DNA of 64,000 nt. It comes from Asanoa hainanensis. GTDB lineage: Bacteria > Actinomycetota > Actinomycetes > Mycobacteriales > Micromonosporaceae. The notes under the pieces were generated by a model. That model was not told the DNA's origin, ran no database searches, and saw only the letters and a list, made by a program, of their open reading frames with translations. The stretch spans positions 62,001-126,000 of the forward strand of contig NZ_FZPH01000016.1 of assembly GCF_900188485.1 (NCBI RefSeq), given 5' to 3'. Below are positions 46,479 through 55,072 of this stretch, in pieces. Every line of letters begins with the position of its first letter. Position 1 is the first letter of the stretch. The position numbers were made by a program, and so were the translations under genes.

Positions 46479-47888
46479 TCAGCGGGTGGCGTTGGCGTTC
46501 AGCAGGGCCGCGATCGCTTCCGTGAGGCGCTGGGCGTACGGGAGGTTGAGGGACTCGTCCGGGGCGTGCATGTTCGACTCCGTCGACGCCGCTCCTGTCA
46601 CCACGAACTGGGCGTCGGGGTAGCGGCGGCCCAGTAGCTCGATGAACGGGATGCCGCCGCCCAGGCCGATTCCCGCCGGTGGGCGGCCGAAGACCTCGTC
46701 GCCGATCGTGGCCAGCGCCGACTCCAGCCACGGGGCCATGCTCGGGGCGTTCCAGCCGTCGATCAACATCAGGTCGGTCACCTCGACGATCGCATCGTAC
46801 GGGACGGACGTGGTCAGTGCCCGCGTGACGGCGTCAGCCGCGTCGGCGGAACGGACCGTCGGGGGCAGTCGCAGGGCCAGCCGGACCGCGACGCTGCCGT
46901 GCTGGAGGACCGACGCGCCTTCGGTCGGCGGCAGGCCGGTCAGGCCGATGACCGTCATGGTCGGACGCCACGTGTTGTTGAGGATCAGTTCCGTGTCGCT
47001 GTCGTCGGCCGCACGCGAGCGCAGCGGGAAGCGCGCGGCGACCTGCGGGTGCAGTGCGGCCAGCGTCGCCGCCTCGGTGCGGCGTTCCGGCGGGATGGGC
47101 GCGTTCAGTTCGGGCAGGACGAAGGCGCCCGTGGCGCTGTCCTCGATGCGGTCGAGCAGCTGCCGCAGAACGCGGAAGGGCTCGGGCAGGATGCCGCCCG
47201 CGATCCCCGAGTGGACGGCCGCGTCGGCGACCGTGACCGTGACCGTCGCGACCAGGGCGCCGCGGAGGCTCGTGGTCAGCCAGAGGCGGTCGGTGTCGGC
47301 GATGCCGGAGTCCAGGCCGACGACCAGGGAGACGTCGGCGAGGCTGTCGGCGAGGTCGTCGAGGTACGCGGGCAGGTCGGGACTGCCGGACTCCTCGGCG
47401 GTCTCCAGCAGCACGACGACGCGGCCGTGGGAGCCGCCGGCCGCGCGCAGGGCGGAGACCGCCGCCAGCGCCGCGTAGCCGGAGTAGCCGTCGTCGACGG
47501 CGCCGCGCCCGTACAGGCGGTCGCCCCGGATCACCGGCTGCCACGGACCGAGACCGTCGGACCAGTCGCCGAGCGGCGGCTGCTTGTCGAGATGACCGTA
47601 GATCAGCGTGGTGCCGTCGCCGCCGGACGGCGGGATCTCGATGACCAGCAACGGGGAGCGGCCGTCGGCCTCGACGACATCGGCGCGCAGGCCGGGCAGG
47701 CCGATGCGCAGGGCCCAGTCACGCATGTGGTCGGCGGCCGCGCGGAGCTGCCCGTGCTCGCTCCAGAGGCGGTCGTAGGCCGGGGACACCGCCGGAATCT
47801 CGATCAACCCGGACAGGCTCGGCAGCACGTCGTCGGCCCACTGGCGAGCGACCGCGGCCCGCACCTTCTCGAAGTTCACTCTGATCAC
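46479..47888 (-). CDS. M20-family metallopeptidase (dipeptidase)
   Basis: 469 residues from GTG 47888 (start uncertain; GTG 47879 is also possible). Metal and catalytic motifs are LIYGHLDKQPP, GRGAVDDGYSGYAAL, ETAEESGSPDL and VVGLDSG, with GASTESNMHAPDE-like AASTESNMHAPDES near the C-terminus. It belongs to the M20 dipeptidase (CNDP-like) group and is cytoplasmic. Confidence 0.9.
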   Translation of the reverse strand: MIRVNFEKVRAAVARQWADDVLPSLSGLIEIPAVSPAYDRLWSEHGQLRAAADHMRDWALRIGLPGLRADVVEADGRSPLLVIEIPPSGGDGTTLIYGHLDKQPPLGDWSDGLGPWQPVIRGDRLYGRGAVDDGYSGYAALAAVSALRAAGGSHGRVVVLLETAEESGSPDLPAYLDDLADSLADVSLVVGLDSGIADTDRLWLTTSLRGALVATVTVTVADAAVHSGIAGGILPEPFRVLRQLLDRIEDSATGAFVLPELNAPIPPERRTEAATLAALHPQVAARFPLRSRAADDSDTELILNNTWRPTMTVIGLTGLPPTEGASVLQHGSVAVRLALRLPPTVRSADAADAVTRALTTSVPYDAIVEVTDLMLIDGWNAPSMAPWLESALATIGDEVFGRPPAGIGLGGGIPFIELLGRRYPDAQFVVTGAASTESNMHAPDESLNLPYAQRLTEAIAALLNANATR

Positions 47889-48042
47889 CGTATTCCGGTC
47901 GACGGACGGAAGGCGAGGGGGCGTGTGACAGCACACGCCCGAGGAACAGCGACCACACGGTAAAGAATTCTTGACCTCGTGTCGGCATTATTTTACCTTC
48001 GAGGTGTCAAGTTTTTCTTACATCGAGCGAAGGAGAGTCACG

Positions 48043-48738
48043 ATGCACGCGCTGACACGTACCGCTCGCTTGGCCGGCCTCTGCTATCTCGGCAACGCCA
48101 TCACCGGGATGCTCGGGCTCCTGCTCGTCCGCCCGCGGCTCTTCGCCGACGACCCCCAGACGACGCTGGCCAACCTGGTCGCGCACGAGTCGCTCGCCCG
48201 CGCCGGCGTTGCCCTGGAGCTGGGCATGGTCGTCACCCAGACCCTCGCCGCGGTCTGGTTCTACCGCCTGTTCCGCTCCGTGAGCTCCTTCGCCGCGAGC
48301 GGGATCGCCGCCTTCGGCCTGGTCAGCGCGACCGTCGGCCTCGTCAGCGCGGCGGTGTTGGCCACCGCTGTCGGTGTGTCGGGAGACCCGGTCGGCGACG
48401 GGGCGGCCAACGTGCAGCTGCTCCACCTCGTCAGCGAAAGCCTCTGGGGCGTGGGCGCGGTGTTCTTCGGACTGTGGCTGCTCCCCATGGGCTGGTGCGT
48501 GCTGCGGTCGGGCTGGATGCCCCGCATCCTCGGCTGGGTCCTCGTCACCGGTGGCGTCGGCTATGTGCTCAGCGCGTTCGTCAGATACCTCGCTCCGGAC
48601 GCGCCCGCCGTCGCCGAGGCGCTCACGTATCCCGCCGCCGTGGGCGAGCTCTGGATGGTCGGCTACCTGCTCGTCCGCGGAGTGAGGCAGCAACCGAAGA
48701 CCCAAACCGTCCCGACGCCGACGCCGGTCGCGGGCTGA
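48043..48738 (+). CDS. DUF4386 membrane protein
   Basis: 231 residues from ATG 48043 with AGGAGAG at 48031-48037. About six hydrophobic segments are evident, starting ARLAGLCYLGNAITGMLGLLLV. The block LLHLVSESLWGVGAVFFGLWLLPMGWCVLRSGWMPRILGWVL is the DUF4386 core. The function is unknown. An AT-rich stretch with TTGACC (47971-47976) precedes it and probably carries the promoter. Confidence 0.87.
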   Translation: MHALTRTARLAGLCYLGNAITGMLGLLLVRPRLFADDPQTTLANLVAHESLARAGVALELGMVVTQTLAAVWFYRLFRSVSSFAASGIAAFGLVSATVGLVSAAVLATAVGVSGDPVGDGAANVQLLHLVSESLWGVGAVFFGLWLLPMGWCVLRSGWMPRILGWVLVTGGVGYVLSAFVRYLAPDAPAVAEALTYPAAVGELWMVGYLLVRGVRQQPKTQTVPTPTPVAG

Positions 48739-48742
48739 GGCG

Positions 48743-49615
48743 TCAGCGCCAGTCCTCGATCGCCTCCACCGCCAGCCGGCCGAAGAGCCGGACGTCGTCC
48801 AGGTCGGCCTCGCCGCCCTCCCAGATGGTGTCGTGGACCACGGTCACGATGTCGCCGACGCGGATGAACAGGTACTGGCCGGCGTCCTTGCCGTACTCGG
48901 TCTCGCTGTGCCGGACCACGTGGATGGTCTCGTCTCCGTACTCCGGCGGGTTCAGGGTCTCCAGGGTGTAGGTGATCGAATCGACCGTGTACGACTCGCA
49001 GTCGGCGAGCTCGTCCCGCAGCCGGTCCATGGCGCGCTCGGCGCCGCCCGGCCGGTAGGCGGAGATCGTCTGTGAGACCGCGCCGCGCGGCACGTAGTCC
49101 TGCGGGTCGCCCGGCCCGAGGTGGAAACTCTGCCGGCCGCGCCGCGCGGTCACGCTCGAGTCGGTGGTGAAGGTGTTCGTGCAGAACACCGGCACCTCCT
49201 GCTGCTCGAGGAGCGCGATCGGCTCCATGGACTTCTTGACCCGGTTGCTGGGCAACGCGAAGAACGCCCGGGTGGGAATCGACGTCACGGGCTCCGGCGG
49301 CGGCACGTTGGACGGTGGCACCGAGGTCGGGCTCGACGCGCTCGGGGTCCCGGTGGGGGCCGACGGCGCCGGCGACGGGCTCGGGCTCGTCGTGGGCAGG
49401 ACCGGCGGCGGGATGATCGGCTGTGGCGCCGACGATGCCCCGCGGAACACGCCGGCGCCCGCGACGGCGAGCACCACCGCGCCGGCCGAGACGAGCACCG
49501 CCATCCGGCGGTGGGCCCGGCGGTCAGCGCCGCGGCGCAGGTCGGCGGGATTGGTCAGGCCTCGCGCGTCCACGTCCCCCGCGAACTCCGCGAATCGGCT
49601 CTCGAGGTCACGCAT
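48743..49615 (-). CDS. Single-pass membrane protein, partner of the SigE-type sigma factor
   Basis: 290 residues from ATG 49615. A short cytoplasmic head (RDLESRFAEFAGDVDARGLTNPADLRRGADRRAHRR) precedes one transmembrane helix (MAVLVSAGAVVLAVAGAGVF) and a Pro/Ser/Thr-rich spacer. An extracellular domain of about 170 residues follows. It overlaps the sigma gene, so an anti-sigma-like role is inferred, although a zinc-binding HxxxCxxC motif is absent. Confidence 0.78.
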   Translation of the reverse strand: MRDLESRFAEFAGDVDARGLTNPADLRRGADRRAHRRMAVLVSAGAVVLAVAGAGVFRGASSAPQPIIPPPVLPTTSPSPSPAPSAPTGTPSASSPTSVPPSNVPPPEPVTSIPTRAFFALPSNRVKKSMEPIALLEQQEVPVFCTNTFTTDSSVTARRGRQSFHLGPGDPQDYVPRGAVSQTISAYRPGGAERAMDRLRDELADCESYTVDSITYTLETLNPPEYGDETIHVVRHSETEYGKDAGQYLFIRVGDIVTVVHDTIWEGGEADLDDVRLFGRLAVEAIEDWR

Positions 49616-50117
49616 CACGTACCCCCAGGCTCGCGTCGGCTTCGGTTTCGGTCAGCACCGCGGCGAGCCGTTCCCGGCCTCGGGCCAGCCACGACTTCAC
49701 GGTGCTCGCTCCCGCGCCCGTCTCCGCCGAGATCTGCTCGACGGACAGGTCGCAGAGGTAGTGCAGGGCCAGTGCCCGGCGGTGGTTGGCCGGCAGGCCG
49801 CGCAGCGCGGCGACCAGCACGACGGTGTTCTCGCTGGGCGGCGGCGCGGTCGGCGGCGGGCCACTGCGCCGCAGCGCACCCGCCAGCCCGCCGATCCGCC
49901 GCCAGCGGTCGGTGGCCAGCCGGCTGATCACCAGGCGCACCCAGGCCTCCGGGGCCGGATGGTCGGCCACCGTCTCCCATCGCCGCCAGGCACGCGCGTA
50001 CGCCTCCTGCACCGCGTCCTGGGCCTCCCCGTGGTCCCCCACGACGACTACCGCGTACCGCAGCGTTCGCGCCGCGGTCGCCCGGTAGAACTCGTCGAAG
50101 CTGGGCGCGTCGCGCAC
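49608..50117 (-). CDS. SigE-family (SigE50-like) ECF RNA polymerase sigma factor
   Basis: 169 residues from GTG 50117 with GGAGG upstream. Region 2 is FDEFYRATAARTLRYAVVVVGDHGEAQDAVQEAYARAWRRW and region 4 LPANHRRALALHYLCDLSVEQISAETGAGASTVKSWLARGRERL. The membrane gene overlapping its 3' end is the likely regulator. Confidence 0.92.
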   Translation of the reverse strand: MRDAPSFDEFYRATAARTLRYAVVVVGDHGEAQDAVQEAYARAWRRWETVADHPAPEAWVRLVISRLATDRWRRIGGLAGALRRSGPPPTAPPPSENTVVLVAALRGLPANHRRALALHYLCDLSVEQISAETGAGASTVKSWLARGRERLAAVLTETEADASLGVRDA

Positions 50118-50237
50118 CGGCCGCCTCCTCCCTGTGTGTCCCCCTTCTTACGGGCCTTGGACGGGCCAGGTTGCACCCGAAGCGAAAGAGATTCGCGGGG
50201 TACTCCGCGTCGGGCGATTAGGGATACATTGGTGCGC

Positions 50238-51407
50238 ATGTCCCGACGCCTGGGGTTCGTCGCGGTGTTGACCATTTGCGCGCTCGGCCTCGCGGCCTGT
50301 GGGTCCGCCGCACCCGAGGTTGCCACACCCGCGCCCGCGCCATCCGAGACCGCGACGGCGCACGGCGGCCACAGTGCGCCATCTCCGGCGAAGGCCCAGC
50401 CGTTGCGCGGCGGCGAGCGGTTCGTCGACACCGGGCTGGCGCGACCGTTCACTCCGGACCCGCCCGGCGACGACGCCGACGAGTACCGGTGCTTCGTCGT
50501 CGACCCGAAGCTCACCGAGACCGCGTACCTGACCGGCAGCGAGTTCCGGCCCCAGAACCGCGACATCGTGCACCACGCGATCTTCTTCCAGATCCCGGCC
50601 GAGGACGCCGACCGGGTACGCGCACACGACGCGGCCACCGACGGCGACGGCTGGCAGTGCTTCGGCGATGCCGGCATCGGCGACGACCCGGCATGGGTGG
50701 CGAGCTGGGCGCCCGGCGTCGGCGAGTCCGTCTACCCGCCGGGCGTCGGCTTCGAGCTGAGCCCGGGCAGCCTGCTGGTCATGCAGATCCACTACAGCCT
50801 CCTCGGCACCGGCGGTAAGCCCGGCGGGGCCGACCGGTCCGGCATCCGGCTGCGGCTGGCCGGCGGCAACCTGACCCCGCTGCACACCACGCTGGTGCCC
50901 GCGCCGATCGAGCTGCCGTGCGCCGCGGGCGAGCAGGGTCCGCTCTGCGACCGGGACCGCGCGGTCGCCGACGTGGTCCGCCGGTTCGGCGAGCAGGCGG
51001 GCCAGCGGGCGAACGGCCTCACCCGGCTCTGCGGCGGCGCTCCCCAGCCGGGGCCGACCCAGTCGTGCACGCGTCGGGTCTTCCGGTCGGCCACGCTCTA
51101 CGGCGTCGGCGGGCACATGCACCTGCTCGGCCGGTCCATCAAGGTCGAGCTCAACCCGGGCACACCGCGCGCGCGTACGCTGCTCGACGTGCCGGCCTTC
51201 GACTTCGACGACCAGGCCGTCCGCCCGGTCGGGGAAGGCGTCAAAGTCGAGCCGGGCGACACGTACCGCGTGACCTGCACCCACGACGCCGGCCTGCGCC
51301 GGCAACTACCGGCGCTGCGCAAGCTCCCGCCGCGTTACGTGGTCTGGGGTGAGGGCACCGCCGACGAGATGTGCCTGGCCATCGTGATCGAGGCGCGCGC
51401 ATCCTGA
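50238..51407 (+). CDS. PHM-like type II copper monooxygenase lipoprotein
   Basis: 389 residues. The signal peptide ends in lipobox LAAC (ICALGLAACGS), then a His/Ala/Pro-rich linker and a peptidylglycine-monooxygenase-like double jelly-roll. All six copper ligands of PHM appear to have counterparts: His112-His113 (VHHAIFF) and His185 (MQIHYS) for one copper, His293 and His295 (GGHMHLLG) and Met378 (TADEMCLA) for the other. The substrate is unknown. It is divergent from the SigE-type sigma gene, a possible regulator. Confidence 0.85.
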   Translation: MSRRLGFVAVLTICALGLAACGSAAPEVATPAPAPSETATAHGGHSAPSPAKAQPLRGGERFVDTGLARPFTPDPPGDDADEYRCFVVDPKLTETAYLTGSEFRPQNRDIVHHAIFFQIPAEDADRVRAHDAATDGDGWQCFGDAGIGDDPAWVASWAPGVGESVYPPGVGFELSPGSLLVMQIHYSLLGTGGKPGGADRSGIRLRLAGGNLTPLHTTLVPAPIELPCAAGEQGPLCDRDRAVADVVRRFGEQAGQRANGLTRLCGGAPQPGPTQSCTRRVFRSATLYGVGGHMHLLGRSIKVELNPGTPRARTLLDVPAFDFDDQAVRPVGEGVKVEPGDTYRVTCTHDAGLRRQLPALRKLPPRYVVWGEGTADEMCLAIVIEARAS

Positions 51408-51525
51408 CGCGCCCACTTCTCCTGGAACCTGTGGGGCACGAGCCGGACGACCCCGTACCCGGCGGCGGCAGCCGCACGCGAAATCGAGGTAGCTTCACGG
51501 CTACCCCCATAGCTAAGGAGACACC

Positions 51526-51969
51526 GTGCCCCTGAGCGGTGAGTACGCCCCCAGCCCCAGCGATTGGTCCCGCACGCAGGCCGAGCTGTTCGAGAGCACC
51601 CAGGGTGCCGAAGGAAACACGTTGCGTGGCCGCCCGATCATTCTGCTGACCTCGGTCGGCGCGAAGACCGGCAAGATCCGCAAGACGCCGCTGATGCGGG
51701 TGGAGCACGACGGCGAGTACGCGGTCGTCGCCTCGCAGGGTGGCGCGCCGATGCACCCCGTCTGGTACCACAACCTCGTCGCCCGCCCGCACGTCGAGCT
51801 GCAGGACGGCGCGGTCCGCAAGGACTACGTGGCCCGCGAGGCGACCGGCGAGGAGCGCGCGACCTGGTGGAAGCGGGCGACCGCGACCTGGCCGGACTAC
51901 GACGACTACCAGACGAAGACCGACCGGGTGATCCCGCTGTTCGTGCTGACGCCGCTGGCTGATGCGTAA
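51526..51969 (+). CDS. Deazaflavin (F420)-dependent nitroreductase-family protein
   Basis: 147 residues from GTG 51526 with AAGGAG upstream. [61 protein letters not shown] is the Ddn/F420 split-barrel signature. Members reduce quinones, nitro compounds or other electrophiles with F420H2. Confidence 0.93.
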   Translation: MPLSGEYAPSPSDWSRTQAELFESTQGAEGNTLRGRPIILLTSVGAKTGKIRKTPLMRVEHDGEYAVVASQGGAPMHPVWYHNLVARPHVELQDGAVRKDYVAREATGEERATWWKRATATWPDYDDYQTKTDRVIPLFVLTPLADA

Positions 51970-52046
51970 ACGGACCTGAACCACGACGTCAGTCGATCCG
52001 TGCCCCGCGGCAAAGAGCATGTTCCGCTGCGGGAAGGAGTGATCGA

Positions 52047-52349
52047 ATGAAGTTGATCAGAGGCCGGCATGCCGGGGCAGGCCTCGCCGTCGTGGCCGGC
52101 GCGATGGCCTTCGTCGCGCTGGCCGCGTCGCCGGCCGCGGCCAGCCCCGTCTTCTGCGGCGCGGGCCGCGGGCTGACCGCCGAGAACGCGATCTGGGGCG
52201 CCATGGACGACGCCGCCAACTCGGCGCAGTCCATGGGCTTCTACGGCCAGTGCACGCTCACCGAACCGGCCCAGATCTTCGAGGTGTTCGACGACCCGCG
52301 CTTCGGCCATCTGTTCCGGGCCCAGGTGCTGGTCACCTGCCTGCCGTAA
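52047..52349 (+). CDS. Small secreted protein of unknown function
   Basis: 100 residues with an N-terminal signal peptide (AGLAVVAGAMAFVALAASPAAA, cut near residue 32). The mature part of about 68 residues has Cys residues in FCGAGRG, YGQCTL and VTCLP, so disulfide bonds are likely. GGAAGGAG precedes the ATG. No family is recognised. Confidence 0.75.
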   Translation: MKLIRGRHAGAGLAVVAGAMAFVALAASPAAASPVFCGAGRGLTAENAIWGAMDDAANSAQSMGFYGQCTLTEPAQIFEVFDDPRFGHLFRAQVLVTCLP

Positions 52350-52360
52350 GGCGACGGAAC

Positions 52361-52385
52361 GGCGATCCCGACTCCCGGGGTCGCC
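52361..52385 (+). terminator. Rho-independent-like hairpin
   Basis: GGCGATCCC (52361-52369) pairs with GGGGTCGCC (52377-52385), allowing one G-T pair, followed by CTTTCC. It lies 11 bases after the stop of the small secreted protein gene. Confidence 0.6.
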
Positions 52386-52440
52386 CTTTCCCGCGTGTCG
52401 AACAAGGCGAATTGCCCACATTTGCGGTAAACGAAAGACC

Positions 52441-53952
52441 ATGCGACGACGTACGCTCCTGCGTGCCCTCGGCCTGGCCGCCGGCGCCGGCACGCTGGGC
52501 ACACCGGCGAGCGCGGCACCGCTCCCCTGGGCCGACTTCGACCGGCAGGTCCGCGCGGAGTTCGCCCGCGAGCGGCTGGTCGGCGCCGCGGTGGCGATCG
52601 TCAGCGCCGACCGCGTGCTGCACCGCCTGACGCTCGGCCACACCGACCCGGGCCGGCGGACGCCCATCTCGCCGCGTACGCACTTCCTGGTCGCCTCGAC
52701 CACCAAGTCGATGTCGTCCCTGCTGGCGGCGACCTATGTGGACGAAGGCGTGATCGGCTGGGACCAGCGGGCGGTCGACGCCTGGTCCGGGTTCCGCGCG
52801 CCGACGCCGGAGCTCACCCGGACGCTGCGGGTGCGCGACCTGCTCGGCATGGGCACGGGGATCGGCGAGCCGGCGGCGCTCTCGACTCTGCACGAGGGCT
52901 TCCCGACCGCCGAGCAACTGCTCCAGCAGGTCGTCAACCTGCCGGTCGAGGCACCTCCGGAAACCCGCTGGATCTACAACAACACGGTGTACGCCACCGG
53001 CGGTTACCTGCCGCTGCTCGCCTCGGGCGTGCGCCCCGCCGACGTCGCGGCCGCCTGGGTCAACGCGATCCGCACGCGCGTGTTCGCACCGGCCGGCATG
53101 ACCACCAGCACGATCGCCGACGACCCGCGCGGCGTGGTCGCCGACTACAGCCGGGGCAACGGCGTCGACATCTTCGGCGGTACGAACGTGCTGCCGTACG
53201 GCCCGGTCGGCAGCTACGCACCGGCCGGCGGCACGCTGTCCACACTGGACGACATGGCCAGCTACGTGCGGCTGCAGCTGCGCCGCGGCCGCTCGGTGAC
53301 CGGGCGGCGGGTGGTCTCGGCCGCGAACCTCGCCGAGTGCTGGCGGCCGCACGTCGACGTGCCCATCGACCCGGTCCTGGACCCGGACGGGGTCGCGCAG
53401 GGCTACGGGATGGGCTGGATCCGCGAACGGTTCACCGACGGCACGTCGCTGGTCTGGCACAACGGGGCCATCGACGGCTTCACCGCGTACGTCGGCTTCC
53501 TGCCCGAACGCGACCTCGGCCTGGTCGTGCTCAACAACCTCAACCCGGAGCCGACGGGCCTGTTCCTCTACCTGTACGTGCTCAACCTGATCCTCAGCAG
53601 CCGGTTCGGCCTCAACGAGGGCGTGCCGCCGAAGGTCAGCGCGGCGGCGGCCCGGGCGCGCGAGACGCTGACCGCCAAGGGCCCCACGACGCGCCCGGTC
53701 GACCCACGCCGGGTCGGGCCGTGGCTCGGCTACTACGAGGGCGGCTACCTGCTGGCGCTGGACCGGTCGCGGTTGGTCCTGGCCCTGCAGTCACGGCGGT
53801 TCGACCTGCGCTGGGTACGCGGCGAGACGTACCTGATGGCCGACGGCCTCGTGCCCGGCGCGACCGTGCTGCTGCGCCGCGACCCGGACGGCACCCCGAC
53901 ACTCGCGGTGGCCGGCGTCGAGACGGTCCGGCGCGAAGTGGGTCCGAACTGA
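52441..53952 (+). CDS. Serine hydrolase, class C beta-lactamase / DD-peptidase fold
   Basis: 503 residues. The N-terminus RRRTLLRALGLAAGAGTLGTPASA looks like a Tat signal. Active-site motifs are SxxK with Ser86 and Lys89 (ASTTKSM), YNN with Tyr179 (WIYNNTVY), and HNG with His340. The C-terminal about 120 residues form the extra domain common in this family. It could be an esterase, a D-aminopeptidase or a penicillin-interacting protein. Confidence 0.9.
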   Translation: MRRRTLLRALGLAAGAGTLGTPASAAPLPWADFDRQVRAEFARERLVGAAVAIVSADRVLHRLTLGHTDPGRRTPISPRTHFLVASTTKSMSSLLAATYVDEGVIGWDQRAVDAWSGFRAPTPELTRTLRVRDLLGMGTGIGEPAALSTLHEGFPTAEQLLQQVVNLPVEAPPETRWIYNNTVYATGGYLPLLASGVRPADVAAAWVNAIRTRVFAPAGMTTSTIADDPRGVVADYSRGNGVDIFGGTNVLPYGPVGSYAPAGGTLSTLDDMASYVRLQLRRGRSVTGRRVVSAANLAECWRPHVDVPIDPVLDPDGVAQGYGMGWIRERFTDGTSLVWHNGAIDGFTAYVGFLPERDLGLVVLNNLNPEPTGLFLYLYVLNLILSSRFGLNEGVPPKVSAAAARARETLTAKGPTTRPVDPRRVGPWLGYYEGGYLLALDRSRLVLALQSRRFDLRWVRGETYLMADGLVPGATVLLRRDPDGTPTLAVAGVETVRREVGPN

Positions 53953-53991
53953 CCGGTTTATGACTGTTTCCGGCGGGGAACGGTGGTTCGC

Positions 53992-55071
53992 ATGATGCTC
54001 ACGAAGGGTTACTCCTGGTTACCGGAGCGCCGCCGCCGGAGCGCCGACGGTGTGGTCGAGACCCGCGTGCTGGGCCGGCCGGCGTTCGGCATCGGCGGGG
54101 CCGCCGCCGCCCGCTTCTTCTACGACGAGCGGCAGGTCCGCCGTCCCGGTGCCGCCCCGCTGCCGCGCGTGTTGTTCACCGCCGACCGGGTCCACGACCT
54201 GGTCGGTGAGACCGCGGCCACCTGGGACGCCACCGCGCCCCGCTGGGCGGGCCGGTCGGTCTCGCTGCTCGACGAGTCCGCCGCCGTGCTGGCCGACGGC
54301 GTCGCCCGCTGGATGGGGCTGCCGCGGGACGGCGACCTGGCCGGGGACTGTGTCGCGATGGTCGAGGGGTCCGCCGACGCCGCCGGGCCACGGCGCTGGC
54401 GGGCCCGGGCCGCGCGCCGCCGGCAGGAACGGCGGCTCACCGACGTCGTGGCGACCGTGCGCGACGGCCGCCCGCAGGCACCGGGCAGCGCCACCGCCCT
54501 CGAGGTCGTCGCGCGGCACCGCGCCGGCGACGGTCACCTGGTCAGCCGGGAGACCGCGGCCGTCGAGCTGCTCGACATCGCGCGGCCGGCGATCGCCGTC
54601 TGCTGGCTCGTCGCGTTCGCCGCGCACGCCCTGCACCGCTGGCCCGAGCACCGGGACGCCCTGCGCTCCGGCGACCCGGGGTTCGCGCGGGCGTTCGCGC
54701 ACGAGGTCCGCCGGCTCTATCCGGGCGCGCCGTTCGTCGCCGGGCGGGCGGCCGGCGCGGTCGAGTTCGCCGGGCACGCGATACCCGACGGCGCTGTGGT
54801 GCTGCTCGACCTCCACGGGCCGAACCACGACCCCGCCGTGTGGAAGAACCCGTACCGCTTCGACCCCGGGCGGTTCCTCGGGCCCGACGCGCTGGACCCG
54901 GCCGACGTGGTGCCGCCGGCCGCGGACGAGCCCGCCACGGTCGCGCTGCTGTCCGACCTCGCGGTGCGGGTGGCGCGGCTGGACTACGAGGTGCCGCCGC
55001 AGGACCTGGACATCCCCTTGGACCGCGCGCCGACCCGGCCCCGGTCCGGGATGCTCGTCCGGCCGCGCTGA
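53992..55071 (+). CDS. CYP152-like cytochrome P450 lacking the heme-cysteine loop
   Basis: 359 residues from ATG 53992 (GTG 53983 is an alternative). It aligns by eye to fatty-acid peroxygenase P450s: FFYDERQVRRPGAAPLPR, the I-helix region VELLDIARPAIAVCWLVAFAAHALH, ExxR with Glu238 and Arg241 (EVRRLYP), NHDPAVWKNPYRFDPGRFL and the end VPPQDLDIPLDRAPTRPRSG. The Cys-containing heme loop expected between DVVPP and EPATVAL is absent; only the residues AAD remain there. The early DGxxHxxRK segment expected after the first block is also missing. Its two Cys residues are elsewhere. The frame is open and the coding bias normal, so it may be expressed as a non-heme pseudoenzyme, or it may be a recently disabled gene. 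Confidence 0.78.
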   Translation: MMLTKGYSWLPERRRRSADGVVETRVLGRPAFGIGGAAAARFFYDERQVRRPGAAPLPRVLFTADRVHDLVGETAATWDATAPRWAGRSVSLLDESAAVLADGVARWMGLPRDGDLAGDCVAMVEGSADAAGPRRWRARAARRRQERRLTDVVATVRDGRPQAPGSATALEVVARHRAGDGHLVSRETAAVELLDIARPAIAVCWLVAFAAHALHRWPEHRDALRSGDPGFARAFAHEVRRLYPGAPFVAGRAAGAVEFAGHAIPDGAVVLLDLHGPNHDPAVWKNPYRFDPGRFLGPDALDPADVVPPAADEPATVALLSDLAVRVARLDYEVPPQDLDIPLDRAPTRPRSGMLVRPR

Positions 55072-55072
55072 G

